This document shows positions 8,931 to 19,543 of a DNA stretch of 64,000 bases, one piece after another; the first letter of the stretch is position 1, and every line of letters starts with the position of its first letter. This DNA is from VRUE01 sp963774555 (lineage in GTDB: Bacteria; Actinomycetota; Thermoleophilia; Solirubrobacterales; 70-9). The notes below the pieces were generated by a model that worked only from the letters and a program-made list of their open reading frames with translations, made no database searches and had not been told where the DNA came from. Position numbers and translations under genes: made by a program. The DNA is taken from the NCBI GenBank assembly GCA_963774555.1, contig CAVZFL010000001.1, positions 1,178,001-1,242,000 on the forward strand, given 5' to 3'.

Positions 8931-9278
8931 ATGCGGATCGAGATACGTGGGCGCAACGTCGAGGTAACCGACGAGCTGCGGGGTCATGTCACCAAGCGAT
9001 TTCGCCGCGTCGGCAAGCAGGTATCGGAGCTGGCCACCCTCGACGTCGAGATCTACGAAGAGCCCAACCCCTCGATCGAGGACAGCCAGGTCGCCGAGGC
9101 GACGCTGCGGCTGAAGGGCGTGACACTGCGCGCCCGCGAGGCCTCGCCGGAGATAGCCCACACGATCCACGAGCTGGCCGAGGACATCCGTCGCCAGGTC
9201 AAGAAGCACCGCGAGCTGCGCCGCAAGCGCAGCCAGACGCGCCGCGCCGTCGCCCGCATGCGCGGACGCACTGCATAG
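8931..9278 (+). CDS. hpf: Ribosome hibernation promoting factor (short form)
   Basis: A 115-residue HPF/RaiA domain protein: MRIEIRGRNVEVTDELRGHV, then VAEATLRLKGVTLRAREAS, ending in a very basic helix rich in Arg and Lys. HPF/YfiA proteins bind the 30S decoding centre and stall idle ribosomes in stationary phase. It lacks the C-terminal dimerisation domain of long HPF, so by family knowledge it would act like YfiA or short HPF. A strong GAGGAGG ribosome binding site lies seven bases before the ATG. secA follows after two palindromic elements, the usual hpf-secA order in actinobacteria. Confidence 0.85.
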   Translation: MRIEIRGRNVEVTDELRGHVTKRFRRVGKQVSELATLDVEIYEEPNPSIEDSQVAEATLRLKGVTLRAREASPEIAHTIHELAEDIRRQVKKHRELRRKRSQTRRAVARMRGRTA

Positions 9279-9300
9279 GCAATTTGCGAGTCGTGGTGGT

Positions 9301-9462
9301 GGGGAGGAGCGTGGGCGTCCTCCAGTCGAATTGATGTCGCACGCGCCCGCTTTGCGGGCGCTTAGCGACTATGTAGGAGCGCGGCTATCGCCGCGCAAAC
9401 ATCGGATTGCATTTCCGCCGCCTTCGGCGACATTCGACTGGAGGACGCCCACGCTCCTCCCC
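9301..9462. repeat. Branched palindromic element, copy 1
   Basis: Two perfect 31-base arms (9301-9331 and 9432-9462) close a 100-base core. The core contains three small hairpins: GCGCCCGC/GCGGGCGC near 9344-9362, GCGCGGC-TATC-GCCGCGC near 9379-9396, and CGCCG/CGGCG near 9417-9429. The core is clearly homologous to the inverted copy at 9587-9738, but the arms are unrelated in sequence. This part of the 534-bp hpf-secA spacer otherwise shows no gene. Confidence 0.85.
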
Positions 9463-9586
9463 TCGACACGTCCCGGAAAGAACCGAGTTGCGAACGCCGT
9501 GCAAGGGCTCCGGAAGCTTGGGAAGGCTTCAAGCCGAAGGAGCTTCAAACCCTGATGGGCTTTTCAGGCTTGGGGGAGCTTCGAGA

Positions 9587-9738
9587 GGGGATGGCGGGTG
9601 CGCCTCTGCGGGAATGTCGCGAAGCGGCGGAAATGCAATCCGGTCTCCGCGCGGCGATAGCCGCGCTCCTCATTCGTCGCCAAGCGCGCGCAGCGCGCGT
9701 GTGACATCAATTCCCGCAGAGGCGCACCCGCCATCCCC
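9587..9738. repeat. Branched palindromic element, copy 2 (inverted)
   Basis: Perfect 29-base arms (9587-9615 and 9710-9738) flank a 94-base core. Read on the minus strand, the core matches copy 1 including GGATTGCATTTCCGCCGC and GGAGCGCGGCTATCGCCGCG. One internal hairpin differs (GCGCGC/GCGCGC instead of GCGCCCGC/GCGGGCGC), yet still pairs. Between the copies (9463-9586) I see only short imperfect AAGCTT-like repeats and no gene. Confidence 0.85.
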
Positions 9739-9812
9739 GCCCGCAGAAACGTCCCGCCCTGGGAATCAACCGTCGAGCGCCCTCGCTCGACCACCCCCGC
9801 TACCCTTGAGCA

Positions 9813-12662
<2,850 letters not shown>

Positions 12663-12669
12663 CCTGCCC

Positions 12670-13035
12670 GTGATCCACGATCCGGTTCGCGAGTTCATCC
12701 GCGCCTTCAACGAGCGGGACCTCGATGCGTTTGTCGAGGTGCTCGATCCTGAGGTCGAGCTGCACTCGATGAAGGGGCTGCGCAAGGGCAGGGAGGCCGC
12801 GCGGCTGTGGGCTACGCGGGCGCCCGGGGGGGTGCAGCAGACGATCGAGCTGGACGAGCTGCACGAGGACACTGACCGGGCGGTGGCGTTGATCCGGCGG
12901 ATCTGGCGCTGGGACGAGGACGGGTCGCCGGCCGGCGAGGACGAGATGGCCTGGCTCTTCGAGCTGCACGACCACAAGATCCGCAGCTGGCGCCCCTTCG
13001 AGGACCGGGCCGCGGCGCTGGATAAGCTGCGCTGA
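12670..13035 (+). CDS. NTF2-like/SnoaL-like small protein
   Basis: A 121-residue protein beginning VIHDPVREFIRAFNERDLDA, followed by alternating strands and ending RSWRPFEDRAAALDKLR, the cone-shaped alpha+beta NTF2/SnoaL pattern. Members range from isomerases to ligand-binding proteins; no catalytic pair is obvious, so function is unknown. It starts with GTG seven bases after secA and its TGA shares one base with the prfB ATG, so it is probably co-transcribed and coupled with both. Confidence 0.7.
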   Translation: MIHDPVREFIRAFNERDLDAFVEVLDPEVELHSMKGLRKGREAARLWATRAPGGVQQTIELDELHEDTDRAVALIRRIWRWDEDGSPAGEDEMAWLFELHDHKIRSWRPFEDRAAALDKLR

Positions 13036-14154
13036 TGGCCGACGTCGCTCCCGCTGAATCCGTTGCACCCCGCTTGGCCGCTGTCCGCGAGCAGTTGACT
13101 CTGCTCTCGGACTATCTTTGACCCGGCTGCGCTGGAAGCTGAGATCGGGCGGTTGGAGGGTGAGATGCAGGCACCCGGCTTCTGGGACGACCAGGCAGGC
13201 GCGGCGCGGATCTCCGCCGCTCACGCCCGCGCCCAGCGGCGGCTGAAGACCTTCCGCGATCTCGAGTCCGAGACGACCGACCTGGGCGACCTGGCCGAGA
13301 TGGCCGCCGAAGACGCGGAGATGGCGGCCGAGCTGGGCACGCAGCTGGTCACGGTCGAGCGCCACCTGGCCGAGCTCGAAGAGGCCCGCCTGTTCAGCGG
13401 CTCCTACGACGCCGGCGATGCCGTCGTCACCGTCCACGCCGGCGCCGGCGGCACCGACTCCCAGGATTGGGCCGAGATGCTGCTGCGGATGTACCTGCGC
13501 TGGGCCGAGCGGCGCGGCTTCGAGGTCGAGATGAAGGAGGCCTCGCCGGGGGAGGAGGCGGGGCTGAAGTCGGCGACCTTCATCGCCCGCGGCGAGAACG
13601 CCTACGGCCTCTTTGCCGCCGAGCGCGGCGTCCACCGCCTGGTGCGGATCTCCCCCTTCGACTCCTCCGCCCGCCGCCACACCAGCTTCGCCCAGCTCGA
13701 CGTCGGCCCGCTGGTCGACGAGGGGGTCGCGGTCGAGATCGACGAGGGCGACCTGCGCATCGACACCTACCGCGCCTCCGGCGCCGGCGGCCAGCACGTC
13801 AACAAGACCGACTCCGCGGTGCGGATCACCCACATTCCGACCGGCGTCGTCGTCCAGTGCCAGAACGAGCGCTCGCAGACCCAGAACAAGGCGGTGGCGA
13901 TGCAGTTCCTGCGCTCGAAGCTGATCGAGCTGGAGGAGCGCAAACGCGCCGAGGAGCTGGCCAGGGAGCGGGGCGAGGTCAAGGACGTCGCCTGGGGCTC
14001 GCAGATCCGCAGCTACTTCCTCCATCCCGACCAGCGGGTCAAGGACCACCGCACCGGCCACGAGGCCGGCGACGCCCAGCGCGTCCTCGACGGCGACCTC
14101 GACGACTTCATCCGCGACTACCTGAACAAGACCGCTGCCTCCTCGGCGAACTAA
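13035..14154 (+). CDS. prfB: Peptide chain release factor 2, programmed +1 frameshift
   Basis: The zero frame starts ATG 13035, encodes 28 residues ending SDYL and stops at TGA 13119-13121. The site is the classic CTT TGA C; a +1 shift skipping T13119 continues as DPAALEAEIGRLEGEM to TAA 14152-14154, giving about 372 residues. RF2 landmarks are RISPFDSSARRHTSF (recognition loop with SPF) and GAGGQHVNKTDSAVR (catalytic GGQ). RF2 releases peptides at UGA and UAA, so low RF2 promotes shifting and autoregulates synthesis. The G-rich Shine-Dalgarno-like stimulator of E. coli is weak here (CTCGGA). It shares one base with the upstream gene. Confidence 0.96.
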
Positions 14155-14789
14155 CCGCGGCGGCGTTCGAGCGGCAGCGACCAGGTCTCGTGTTTGTCGA
14201 GCTGGTGTCTGGCGGTGAGGCGCAGGGTCAGGTAGCGGTTGCAGCGGGAGGGGACTTCGGGAAGGTCGAGGCTGACCAGGAAGGCGCGGGCGGCACGCAC
14301 CTTGACCATCTCGCGTTCGTCCGGGTGGCTGCTCAGGTGGATCACGCCGTGTTCGCCGAGGTGGCGGCTGGCCGAGCCAAGTTGCAGCGAGCCCTTGCTT
14401 CCCTTCAGCCAGTACGCGACGTCAGCGCGGGTCGATTCTTCGGCGGCGTAGCGGAGGGTCAAGCGCACCTCGCCGTGGGCAAGCTCGATGGCGACGCTGG
14501 GTTCGGCGCTGCGCAGGTTGCACTCTTCCGGGAGCGGCAGGGCGTGGGCGTCTTCGAATTCTTCTTCTTCGTCTTCTTCCGCTTCTTCTTCGGATTCTTC
14601 TTCGCCTTCGCCTTCTTCTTCGGCGGAGATTTCGGCTTCGTACTGCACCGGTTCGGAGGTCGTTGCAGGGGCGGAGGAGGGCAACGTGGCAGCGGCGAGC
14701 AGCGAGAGCGCCAGGATCAGCGAGGCGGCGATGAGCAGGCGCGCCCAGGGGTGCAGGGAGGAGCGGGAGGGGTTGTCGAAGCGCTTCAT
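14151..14789 (-). CDS. Secreted protein with acidic repeat region
   Basis: A 212-residue protein with a signal-peptide-like N terminus (basic MKRF..., hydrophobic LLIAASLILALSLLAAATL), then a stretch of about 30 residues nearly all Glu/Asp/Ser, then a beta-rich C-terminal half with one Cys pair candidate (PEECNL and PSRCNR). I recognise no family. The TTC/TTCTTC-rich top strand at 14560-14630 is the acidic tract read in reverse. It converges on prfB with a three-base overlap. Export and a calcium- or wall-binding role are guesses only. Confidence 0.65.
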   Translation of the reverse strand: MKRFDNPSRSSLHPWARLLIAASLILALSLLAAATLPSSAPATTSEPVQYEAEISAEEEGEGEEESEEEAEEDEEEEFEDAHALPLPEECNLRSAEPSVAIELAHGEVRLTLRYAAEESTRADVAYWLKGSKGSLQLGSASRHLGEHGVIHLSSHPDEREMVKVRAARAFLVSLDLPEVPSRCNRYLTLRLTARHQLDKHETWSLPLERRRG

Positions 14790-14881
14790 CGCCCAAGGAT
14801 CGGCGTGAATCGGCTACTCCTTGAGCGCGGGGCGGCAAGTCTGCGGGCAACTGCGTAGGTAGATTCGCGAGCGATGCAGGC

Positions 14882-14965
14882 CACTACCGCTTGCAGCGGC
14901 TGGCGGTGCCGACCCGCATCCTCGCCGGCGAAGCCGATCCGGTGTGGCCACTTGATATCTGCTGA
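14882..14965 (+). pseudogene. Possible alpha/beta-hydrolase remnant
   Basis: In one frame the stretch reads YRLQRLAVPTRILAGEADPV then a stop, resembling the segment before the catalytic Asp of alpha/beta hydrolases. No upstream portion exists, and the fragment ends inside the inverted repeat at 14957. It is a short match by eye only. Confidence 0.3.
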
Positions 14966-15006
14966 CGAGTTAGTGACCCCATTGGGTCATCAAGTCGTCA
15001 GCAGAT
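14957..15006. repeat. Inverted repeat 3' of ogt
   Basis: ATCTGCTGACGA at 14957-14968 is exactly inverted at 14995-15006, with an inner TGACCC-CAT-TGGGTCA style hairpin between. It ends five bases past the ogt stop codon. It may be the ogt terminator, although no T tract follows, or a small relative of the longer palindromes in this window. Confidence 0.7.
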
Positions 15007-15010
15007 CCGA

Positions 15011-15562
15011 CTAGAGCACGCCCTCGAGCTTCAGCAGCGCTTCCTTCATCGGCAGCCCGCCGCCGTAGCCGCCGAGGCCGCCGCCGCTGCGCAGCACCCG
15101 GTGGCAGGGGACGACGATCGGGATCGGGTTGGAGCCGCAGGCGGTACCGGCGGCTCGGACCGCGCGCTCGTTGCCGGCGCTGCGGGCCATCTCCATGTAG
15201 GTGCGGGTCTGTCCATAGGGGATGCGGTTGATCGCCCGCTGCACCTTGCCGCGGAAGCCGCCGGTGAGCTGCCAGTCGATCGGCAGGTCGAACTCGGTCA
15301 GCTTGCCCTCGAAGTAGAGGTCGAGCTCGCGACGAACCTCGTCGAGCTTTGCCGGTGCCTCCAGGACCCGTGGCGAGACCTTGGCCGCCAGCTCCTCGAG
15401 CGTCTCCTCGGGGTCGTAGGCGGGCAGGTTGACGCGGACCAGGCCGCGTGGGGTGGAGGCGAGCAGCAGCGGCCCGAAGGGGGAGTCGACGTTGGCGTAG
15501 GCGACGTCGAGCAGGCCCTCGGCCTCGGCACGTTCGGTCAGTCGTTGCAGCGAGTCCTTCAT
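15011..15562 (-). CDS. ogt: Methylated-DNA--protein-cysteine methyltransferase
   Basis: A 183-residue O6-alkylguanine-DNA alkyltransferase. The active-site block GSNPIPIVVPCHRVLRSGGG carries the acceptor Cys in PCHRV, and the recognition helix region IPYGQTRTYMEMARSAGNE precedes it. The protein takes the alkyl group from O6-methylguanine onto its cysteine, a suicidal repair. The ATG at 15562 overlaps the stop of the upstream sigma factor (ATGA), so the two genes form one transcription unit read leftward. An inverted repeat follows the stop. Confidence 0.92.
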   Translation of the reverse strand: MKDSLQRLTERAEAEGLLDVAYANVDSPFGPLLLASTPRGLVRVNLPAYDPEETLEELAAKVSPRVLEAPAKLDEVRRELDLYFEGKLTEFDLPIDWQLTGGFRGKVQRAINRIPYGQTRTYMEMARSAGNERAVRAAGTACGSNPIPIVVPCHRVLRSGGGLGGYGGGLPMKEALLKLEGVL

Positions 15563-16023
15563 GCCAGCTCCTTTCGCAGTCGCTTGATTCCCTCGTGCAG
15601 GCTGCGGCGTGCAGCCTCCGGTGAGCAGCCGAGCGCGTCGGCGATCTCGGCGTGGGGCAGGTCGCAGGCGTAGCGCAGAGCGACGGCGGCCCGTTGCTTC
15701 GGCGGCAACTTGCCGACCAGCGGCCAGATTCCGTCCCCTTCGAACTGCGGCTCGCTCGTCCCGACCTCGATCACCTCGGCAACCGGCAGCGGTCGCTTCC
15801 CGTTTGCCCGGTGGTGGTCGATCGCTTTGCGGTGGGCAATCGTCATCAGCCAACCGCGCAGGTTGCGCGCGTCCTCCAGCTTGGGGTAAGCGCGCAGGGC
15901 GGCGAGGAAGGTCTCCTGGAAGCAATCCTCCGCGTCGCTGCGCCCGACGGCGCCGCGAAGCACGCCCATCACGTCGGCAGCGTGCTCGTCGAGCAGGGTC
16001 TGGAACGGGGGCAGCGCGGTCAC
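15559..16023 (-). CDS. ECF-type RNA polymerase sigma factor
   Basis: A 154-residue sigma-70 family protein. Region 2 contains DAEDCFQETFLAALRAYPKL and NLRGWLMTIAHRKAIDHHR; region 4 contains KLPPKQRAAVALRYACDLPH and the helix-turn-helix AEIADALGCSPEAARRSLHE. No anti-sigma gene adjoins. Its stop overlaps the ogt ATG, so this sigma is co-expressed with an alkylation-repair enzyme. It is divergent from the AlbA-domain gene across an 89-bp spacer that holds the CTACNTGCAA palindrome. GTG 16023 is the start just before the conserved region. Confidence 0.88.
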   Translation of the reverse strand: MTALPPFQTLLDEHAADVMGVLRGAVGRSDAEDCFQETFLAALRAYPKLEDARNLRGWLMTIAHRKAIDHHRANGKRPLPVAEVIEVGTSEPQFEGDGIWPLVGKLPPKQRAAVALRYACDLPHAEIADALGCSPEAARRSLHEGIKRLRKELA

Positions 16024-16086
16024 TCTTGGGATTAAACGTGCTTGGCGGGGCGGGCGTGAGGTCGGCTTCCCACCCCTACTTAAAAG

Positions 16087-16109
16087 CTACATGCAATAAT
16101 TGCAAGTAG
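16087..16109. promoter_or_regulatory. Palindromic operator-like site CTACATGCAA/TTGCAAGTAG
   Basis: CTACATGCAA (16087-16096) and TTGCAAGTAG (16100-16109) form an inverted repeat with a three-base centre, ending three bases before the ATG of the AlbA-domain gene. The same half-site recurs in tandem at 17523-17596 before nadC. The AT richness stands out against the surroundings. It is probably an autoregulatory operator. Confidence 0.6.
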
Positions 16110-16112
16110 AAT

Positions 16113-17522
16113 ATGAGTACTGCTATAGCTGAAAGTGCCCTGAACGGCCCCCCCGACGATGTTGCGTCGCAGTTGCTGGCGCTCGATGAGGACCAGTGGT
16201 TCGAGCGGAAGTCGAGCCGCGTGGCCCCCCGCGATCTAGCGAGCACGTTGATTGGATTTGCAAACGCTGACGGCGGGATCGTCGTAGTTGGCCTCTCAGA
16301 GGGGAAGGTGGAAGGCGTCGAGGGAAGCTCCGAGAAGCTCAATGCCCTCCTGCAGGCGAATATCGATTTTTGCGCGCCTCCGGTTCACGTGAAAGACCGG
16401 CGCATCTGGTCCCTGGATGCATCCGGTGAGCCAAGGCAATTGCTTGCACTCGACGTTGAGTCAAGTCAAGCCGTACATGCAAACCAGAAAGACGAAGTCT
16501 TTCTTCGGGTCGGCGACGAGAATCGCAAGCTGAGCTTCATACAGCGCCAAGAGCTCCTCTACGACAAGGGGCAGGCGAGCTTCGAGGTTCGCTCATCGGG
16601 CGCCTCGTTCGACGCTCTCGACTGGGAGCAGGTCGGGTACTACGCGGAAGCGGTTGGTGCCACGGACCCGGCGCGGCTGTTGAGAGCTCGTGGTCTGGCC
16701 ACCGGGGACGAGTTGACCGTGGCCGGTGTTCTTCTGTTTGCTGAGTCTCCCCAGGCGCTCTTTCCGGAGGCGTTCATCAGGGTGTTGCGCTATCGGGGGA
16801 CCGAGCGGGGCAGCGGATCGGGACAGCAGCTGGTGGATGACGTGAAAGTCGAAGGGCCAATTCCGTTGCAGCTGCTCGAAGCGAAGGAGCACGTCGATCG
16901 CCTGCAGCCCAGGCGCAGGGCGCTGGGAGCTGGGGGCCGCTTTACGGATGTCCCCCTGGTTCCACCCGACGTCTGGCTGGAGGGCATTGTCAATGCCGTC
17001 GTCCATCGCTCCTATAGCTCCGCCGGAGATCACATTCGCGTAGAGATCTTCGACGATCGCATCGAGGTATCGAGTCCGGGACGATTCCCCGGCTTGGTGG
17101 ATTTCAGCGATCCCCTGGAGACCACCCGCTTTGCTCGCAATCCGCGCATCGCCAGGGTTTGTGCCGATCTCGACTTTGGCCAGGAGCTGGGGGAGGGGAT
17201 AAGGCGGATGTTCGAGGAGATGAGACAAGCGGGGCTCACGGACCCTGTCTACCGGCAAACCTCGGGAAGCGTCGAGCTCCAGTTGTTCGCGGAGCCGGTT
17301 GACCGCCGCCTGGACGAGCGACTCTCGGAGAACGCACGCGCGATCACACGTGCCTTGCGCACTGCCGGGCGATTGAGCACTGGCGAGGTCCGAGAGATCC
17401 TTGGGGTCTCGCGACCGGTGGTCCAGCGAGAGCTTGTTGAGCTGAGGGAGGCTGGCATAGTCGAGTGGGTTGGAAAGTCTCCCCGGGACCCCCGGGCCTA
17501 CTGGCAGCTGAAGACGCGATAG
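16113..17522 (+). CDS. AlbA/Schlafen-type ATP-binding protein with C-terminal HTH
   Basis: A 469-residue protein. Residues about 20-115 form an AlbA_2 (divergent AAA_4) domain with WFERKSSRVAPRDLASTLI and FANADGGIVVVGLSEGK. Residues about 290-385 look like the HATPase_c_4 domain of RecG-like putative regulators (HRSYSSAGDHIRVEIFDDRI, NPRIARVCADLDFGQELGEG). The tail (about 425-465) is a winged helix with LSTGEVREILGVSRPVVQREL. Such proteins are often annotated as transcriptional regulators; the DNA target is unknown. Base composition is visibly lower in GC than its neighbours, hinting at transfer. Matching repeats upstream of it and of nadC suggest autoregulation and control of nadC. Confidence 0.8.
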   Translation: MSTAIAESALNGPPDDVASQLLALDEDQWFERKSSRVAPRDLASTLIGFANADGGIVVVGLSEGKVEGVEGSSEKLNALLQANIDFCAPPVHVKDRRIWSLDASGEPRQLLALDVESSQAVHANQKDEVFLRVGDENRKLSFIQRQELLYDKGQASFEVRSSGASFDALDWEQVGYYAEAVGATDPARLLRARGLATGDELTVAGVLLFAESPQALFPEAFIRVLRYRGTERGSGSGQQLVDDVKVEGPIPLQLLEAKEHVDRLQPRRRALGAGGRFTDVPLVPPDVWLEGIVNAVVHRSYSSAGDHIRVEIFDDRIEVSSPGRFPGLVDFSDPLETTRFARNPRIARVCADLDFGQELGEGIRRMFEEMRQAGLTDPVYRQTSGSVELQLFAEPVDRRLDERLSENARAITRALRTAGRLSTGEVREILGVSRPVVQRELVELREAGIVEWVGKSPRDPRAYWQLKTR

Positions 17523-17596
17523 CTACTTGCAATCTACTTGCAACTACTTGCAACAAGACTTGAAATATGCCTGCAAATGAAGCCTTCTACTTGAAA
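17523..17596. promoter_or_regulatory. Tandem CTACTTGCAA operator-like repeats before nadC
   Basis: CTACTTGCAA occurs three times, at 17523-17532, 17534-17543 and 17544-17553, with a fourth degenerate copy CTACTTGAAA at 17587-17596, 14 bases before the nadC ATG. The array fills almost the entire 87-bp spacer. The same half-site forms a palindrome at 16087-16109. It is likely a binding array for one repressor. Confidence 0.65.
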
Positions 17597-17609
17597 TGAG
17601 CTTGCAGAT

Positions 17610-18461
17610 ATGAACGCTCCAGATTTGAAGGCGATGGTGACGCGGGCTCTGGCGGAGGACGTTGGCGCGGGAGACGTCACAGCAGAGGCGACGGTGCCTG
17701 CTGAGGCTCGGGGGCGGGCGCGGATCGTGCAGAAGCAGGCTGGAGTCGTCTATGGGCTGGGGGTGGTTGAGGAGACGATGCGGCAGTGTGGGGTAGAGGA
17801 CGTCGACAACCTCGTGGTCGAGGGGCAGTGGCGCGATTCGGTTCCGGCTGAGGTCCTCTTTGCAAGCGGCTCGGCGGCAGCGTTGCTTGCCGCCGAGCGG
17901 ACGGCGCTTAACTTCCTCGGTCACCTCTCCGGCGTGGCGACGCTGACGGCGCGTTTCGTCGAGGCGGTGGCGGGCACGGCGGCGGCGATCCTCGATACGC
18001 GCAAGACGACGCCGGGCTTGCGCGAGCTGGAGAAGGCTGCGGTGCTGGCGGGCGGCGGGCGCAACCACAGGATGGGCCTCTACGACGCGATCCTGATCAA
18101 GGAGAACCACATCGCCCTCGCCGGCAGCCTTGCCAAGGCGGTCCACGCCGCCCGGACGAAGCATCCCGACCTCGCGGTCGAGGTCGAGTGCCGCAACCTC
18201 GACGAGGTCGCCTACGCGCTCGGCACCGGCGCCGACATCCTGCTTCTCGACAACATGGATACCGAGACCCTGCAGGGAGCCGTGCGGCTGCGCGACGAAA
18301 ACGCCGGCGCGGCCAAGGGCCCATCCTTGGAGGCGTCCGGCGGGGTTACCCTCGAGACCGTCCGCGGCATCGCCGAAACGGGTGTCGACCTAATCTCGGT
18401 AGGGGCTCTCACCCACTCCGCTCCCGCGCTCGACTTCAGCATGCTCATAGAGCCCGCCTGA
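17610..18461 (+). CDS. nadC: Nicotinate-nucleotide pyrophosphorylase (carboxylating)
   Basis: An intact 283-residue quinolinate phosphoribosyltransferase. Landmarks are EDVGAGDVTAEATVP near the N terminus, LNFLGHLSGVATLTARFV, ILDTRKTTPGLRELEKAAV, NHRMGLYDAILIKENHI and the late ASGGVTLETVRGIAETGVDL. It converts quinolinate and PRPP to nicotinate mononucleotide with loss of CO2 in de novo NAD synthesis. nadA lies 1.1 kb downstream beyond a divergent glycosylase gene. The promoter region is packed with the CTACTTGCAA repeats shared with the AlbA-domain gene. ATG 17610 fits the family N terminus. Confidence 0.95.
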   Translation: MNAPDLKAMVTRALAEDVGAGDVTAEATVPAEARGRARIVQKQAGVVYGLGVVEETMRQCGVEDVDNLVVEGQWRDSVPAEVLFASGSAAALLAAERTALNFLGHLSGVATLTARFVEAVAGTAAAILDTRKTTPGLRELEKAAVLAGGGRNHRMGLYDAILIKENHIALAGSLAKAVHAARTKHPDLAVEVECRNLDEVAYALGTGADILLLDNMDTETLQGAVRLRDENAGAAKGPSLEASGGVTLETVRGIAETGVDLISVGALTHSAPALDFSMLIEPA

Positions 18462-18462
18462 A

Positions 18463-18569
18463 GGAGCGACACGGTGCCCCTCCCCGTGAGGCTCAGGCGA
18501 CCCCACCCCGAACTCCCACAGACGACCTGCTGCGCAACGGCCTCACGGGGAGGGGCACCGTGTCGCTCC
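18463..18569. repeat. Long perfect inverted repeat between nadC and fpg-type gene
   Basis: Thirty-base arms at 18463-18492 and 18540-18569 are exactly complementary around a 47-base core. It begins directly after the nadC stop and ends 12 bases before the end of the convergent glycosylase gene, so a bidirectional terminator role is possible. No T tract is present and the stem is far longer than usual terminators. Confidence 0.85.
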
Positions 18570-18580
18570 CCAGCCGATCC

Positions 18581-19427
18581 TCACTTGAGCAGCTTGGACA
18601 GCCGCCGGTCCTTGAGGACGCGACCGCCTGTCTGCTCCTTGGGGCAGTAGTTCGTCTGGTGCTCTGAGAAGAAGACGGCCTCGATCGTGGTGCCGCAGCG
18701 GGGGCAGGGCTGGCCCTCACGCTTGTGGACTTGGAGGGGCATGGGGATTTTGTCGGGGAGCTGCGCGCCGATCGTCTCCTCGTAGTGCTCGATCGCGTCG
18801 CCGAGAACGTGGAGGGCGGCGTGGAGGCGCTCGACCTCCTCCTCATCCAGCTCAGAGCCTTTCTTGAAGGGGGAGAGGCGCGCCTCCCAGAGGATCTCGT
18901 CGACCCAGGAGCGGCCGATGCCGGCGATGTCGCCCTGGTGGCGGAGCAGCGGGTGGAGATGGCGCGGCTGGTCGATCAGCGCTGCGAACTCATCCAGGGG
19001 CGGCGCCGGCCAGGCTTCCGGCCCCAGTCGCGCCACGGCCTCGTCCTCCGCGACCGCGTCGGTGACCAGCAGCTTCGCCCAGGCCCGCTGCTTGGTGCCG
19101 AACTCGCGCAGCCGCAGCTCCCGTCCGTCCTCCAGCCGCACGAGCACCCGCGAGGCGCGGTCTTTGGGCGAGGCGCGCTTGTCGAAGAGGCGCAAGCGTC
19201 CCGCCGACATCAGGTGGATCAGCAGGGCCAGGTCGCCGAACTCGACCACCGGCATCTTGCCGACCCGTCGCACCTCGGTGACCTCGCGGCCGGTCAGTGC
19301 TTCCAGCGGCGGATCGAAGGTCTTCATCACGTTCATCCCCGGCGCCAGCGCCGATTCGACGACGGCTCCCGACAGCTGCAGCGTTCAGTCGCCGCGCCGT
19401 GATCTCGACCTCCGGCAGCTCGGGCAT
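18581..19427 (-). CDS. mutM: Fpg/Nei family DNA glycosylase, one frame change
   Basis: Minus-strand gene beginning MPELPEVEITARRLN (19427), the catalytic Pro-Glu N terminus of formamidopyrimidine-DNA glycosylases. The frame changes near 19375, after which it continues SALAPGMNVMKTFDPPLEAL through to the zinc finger CPRCGTTIEAVFF...NYCPKE at the C terminus. The enzyme removes oxidised bases and nicks abasic DNA. One extra base around the sequence encoding LNA explains the shift. Nei-like members also start MPELPEVE, so exact substrate class is open. It is divergent from nadA and convergent with nadC. Confidence 0.85.
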
Positions 19428-19543
19428 GCCGAGAGGGTAGACTTGTGCTCAGTTCATTCGACTGGTTCTAGGTCAGCGACCGGGCCAGCGAACATCGGAA
19501 ACGGAAGGCTCCATGCAGGAGTTGCCCGACACTCCAACCTACG

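Noticed and set aside
17523..17596. Short tandem array as a CRISPR
   Set aside because: Units are 10 bases with almost no spacers and no cas genes are near; an operator array fits better.
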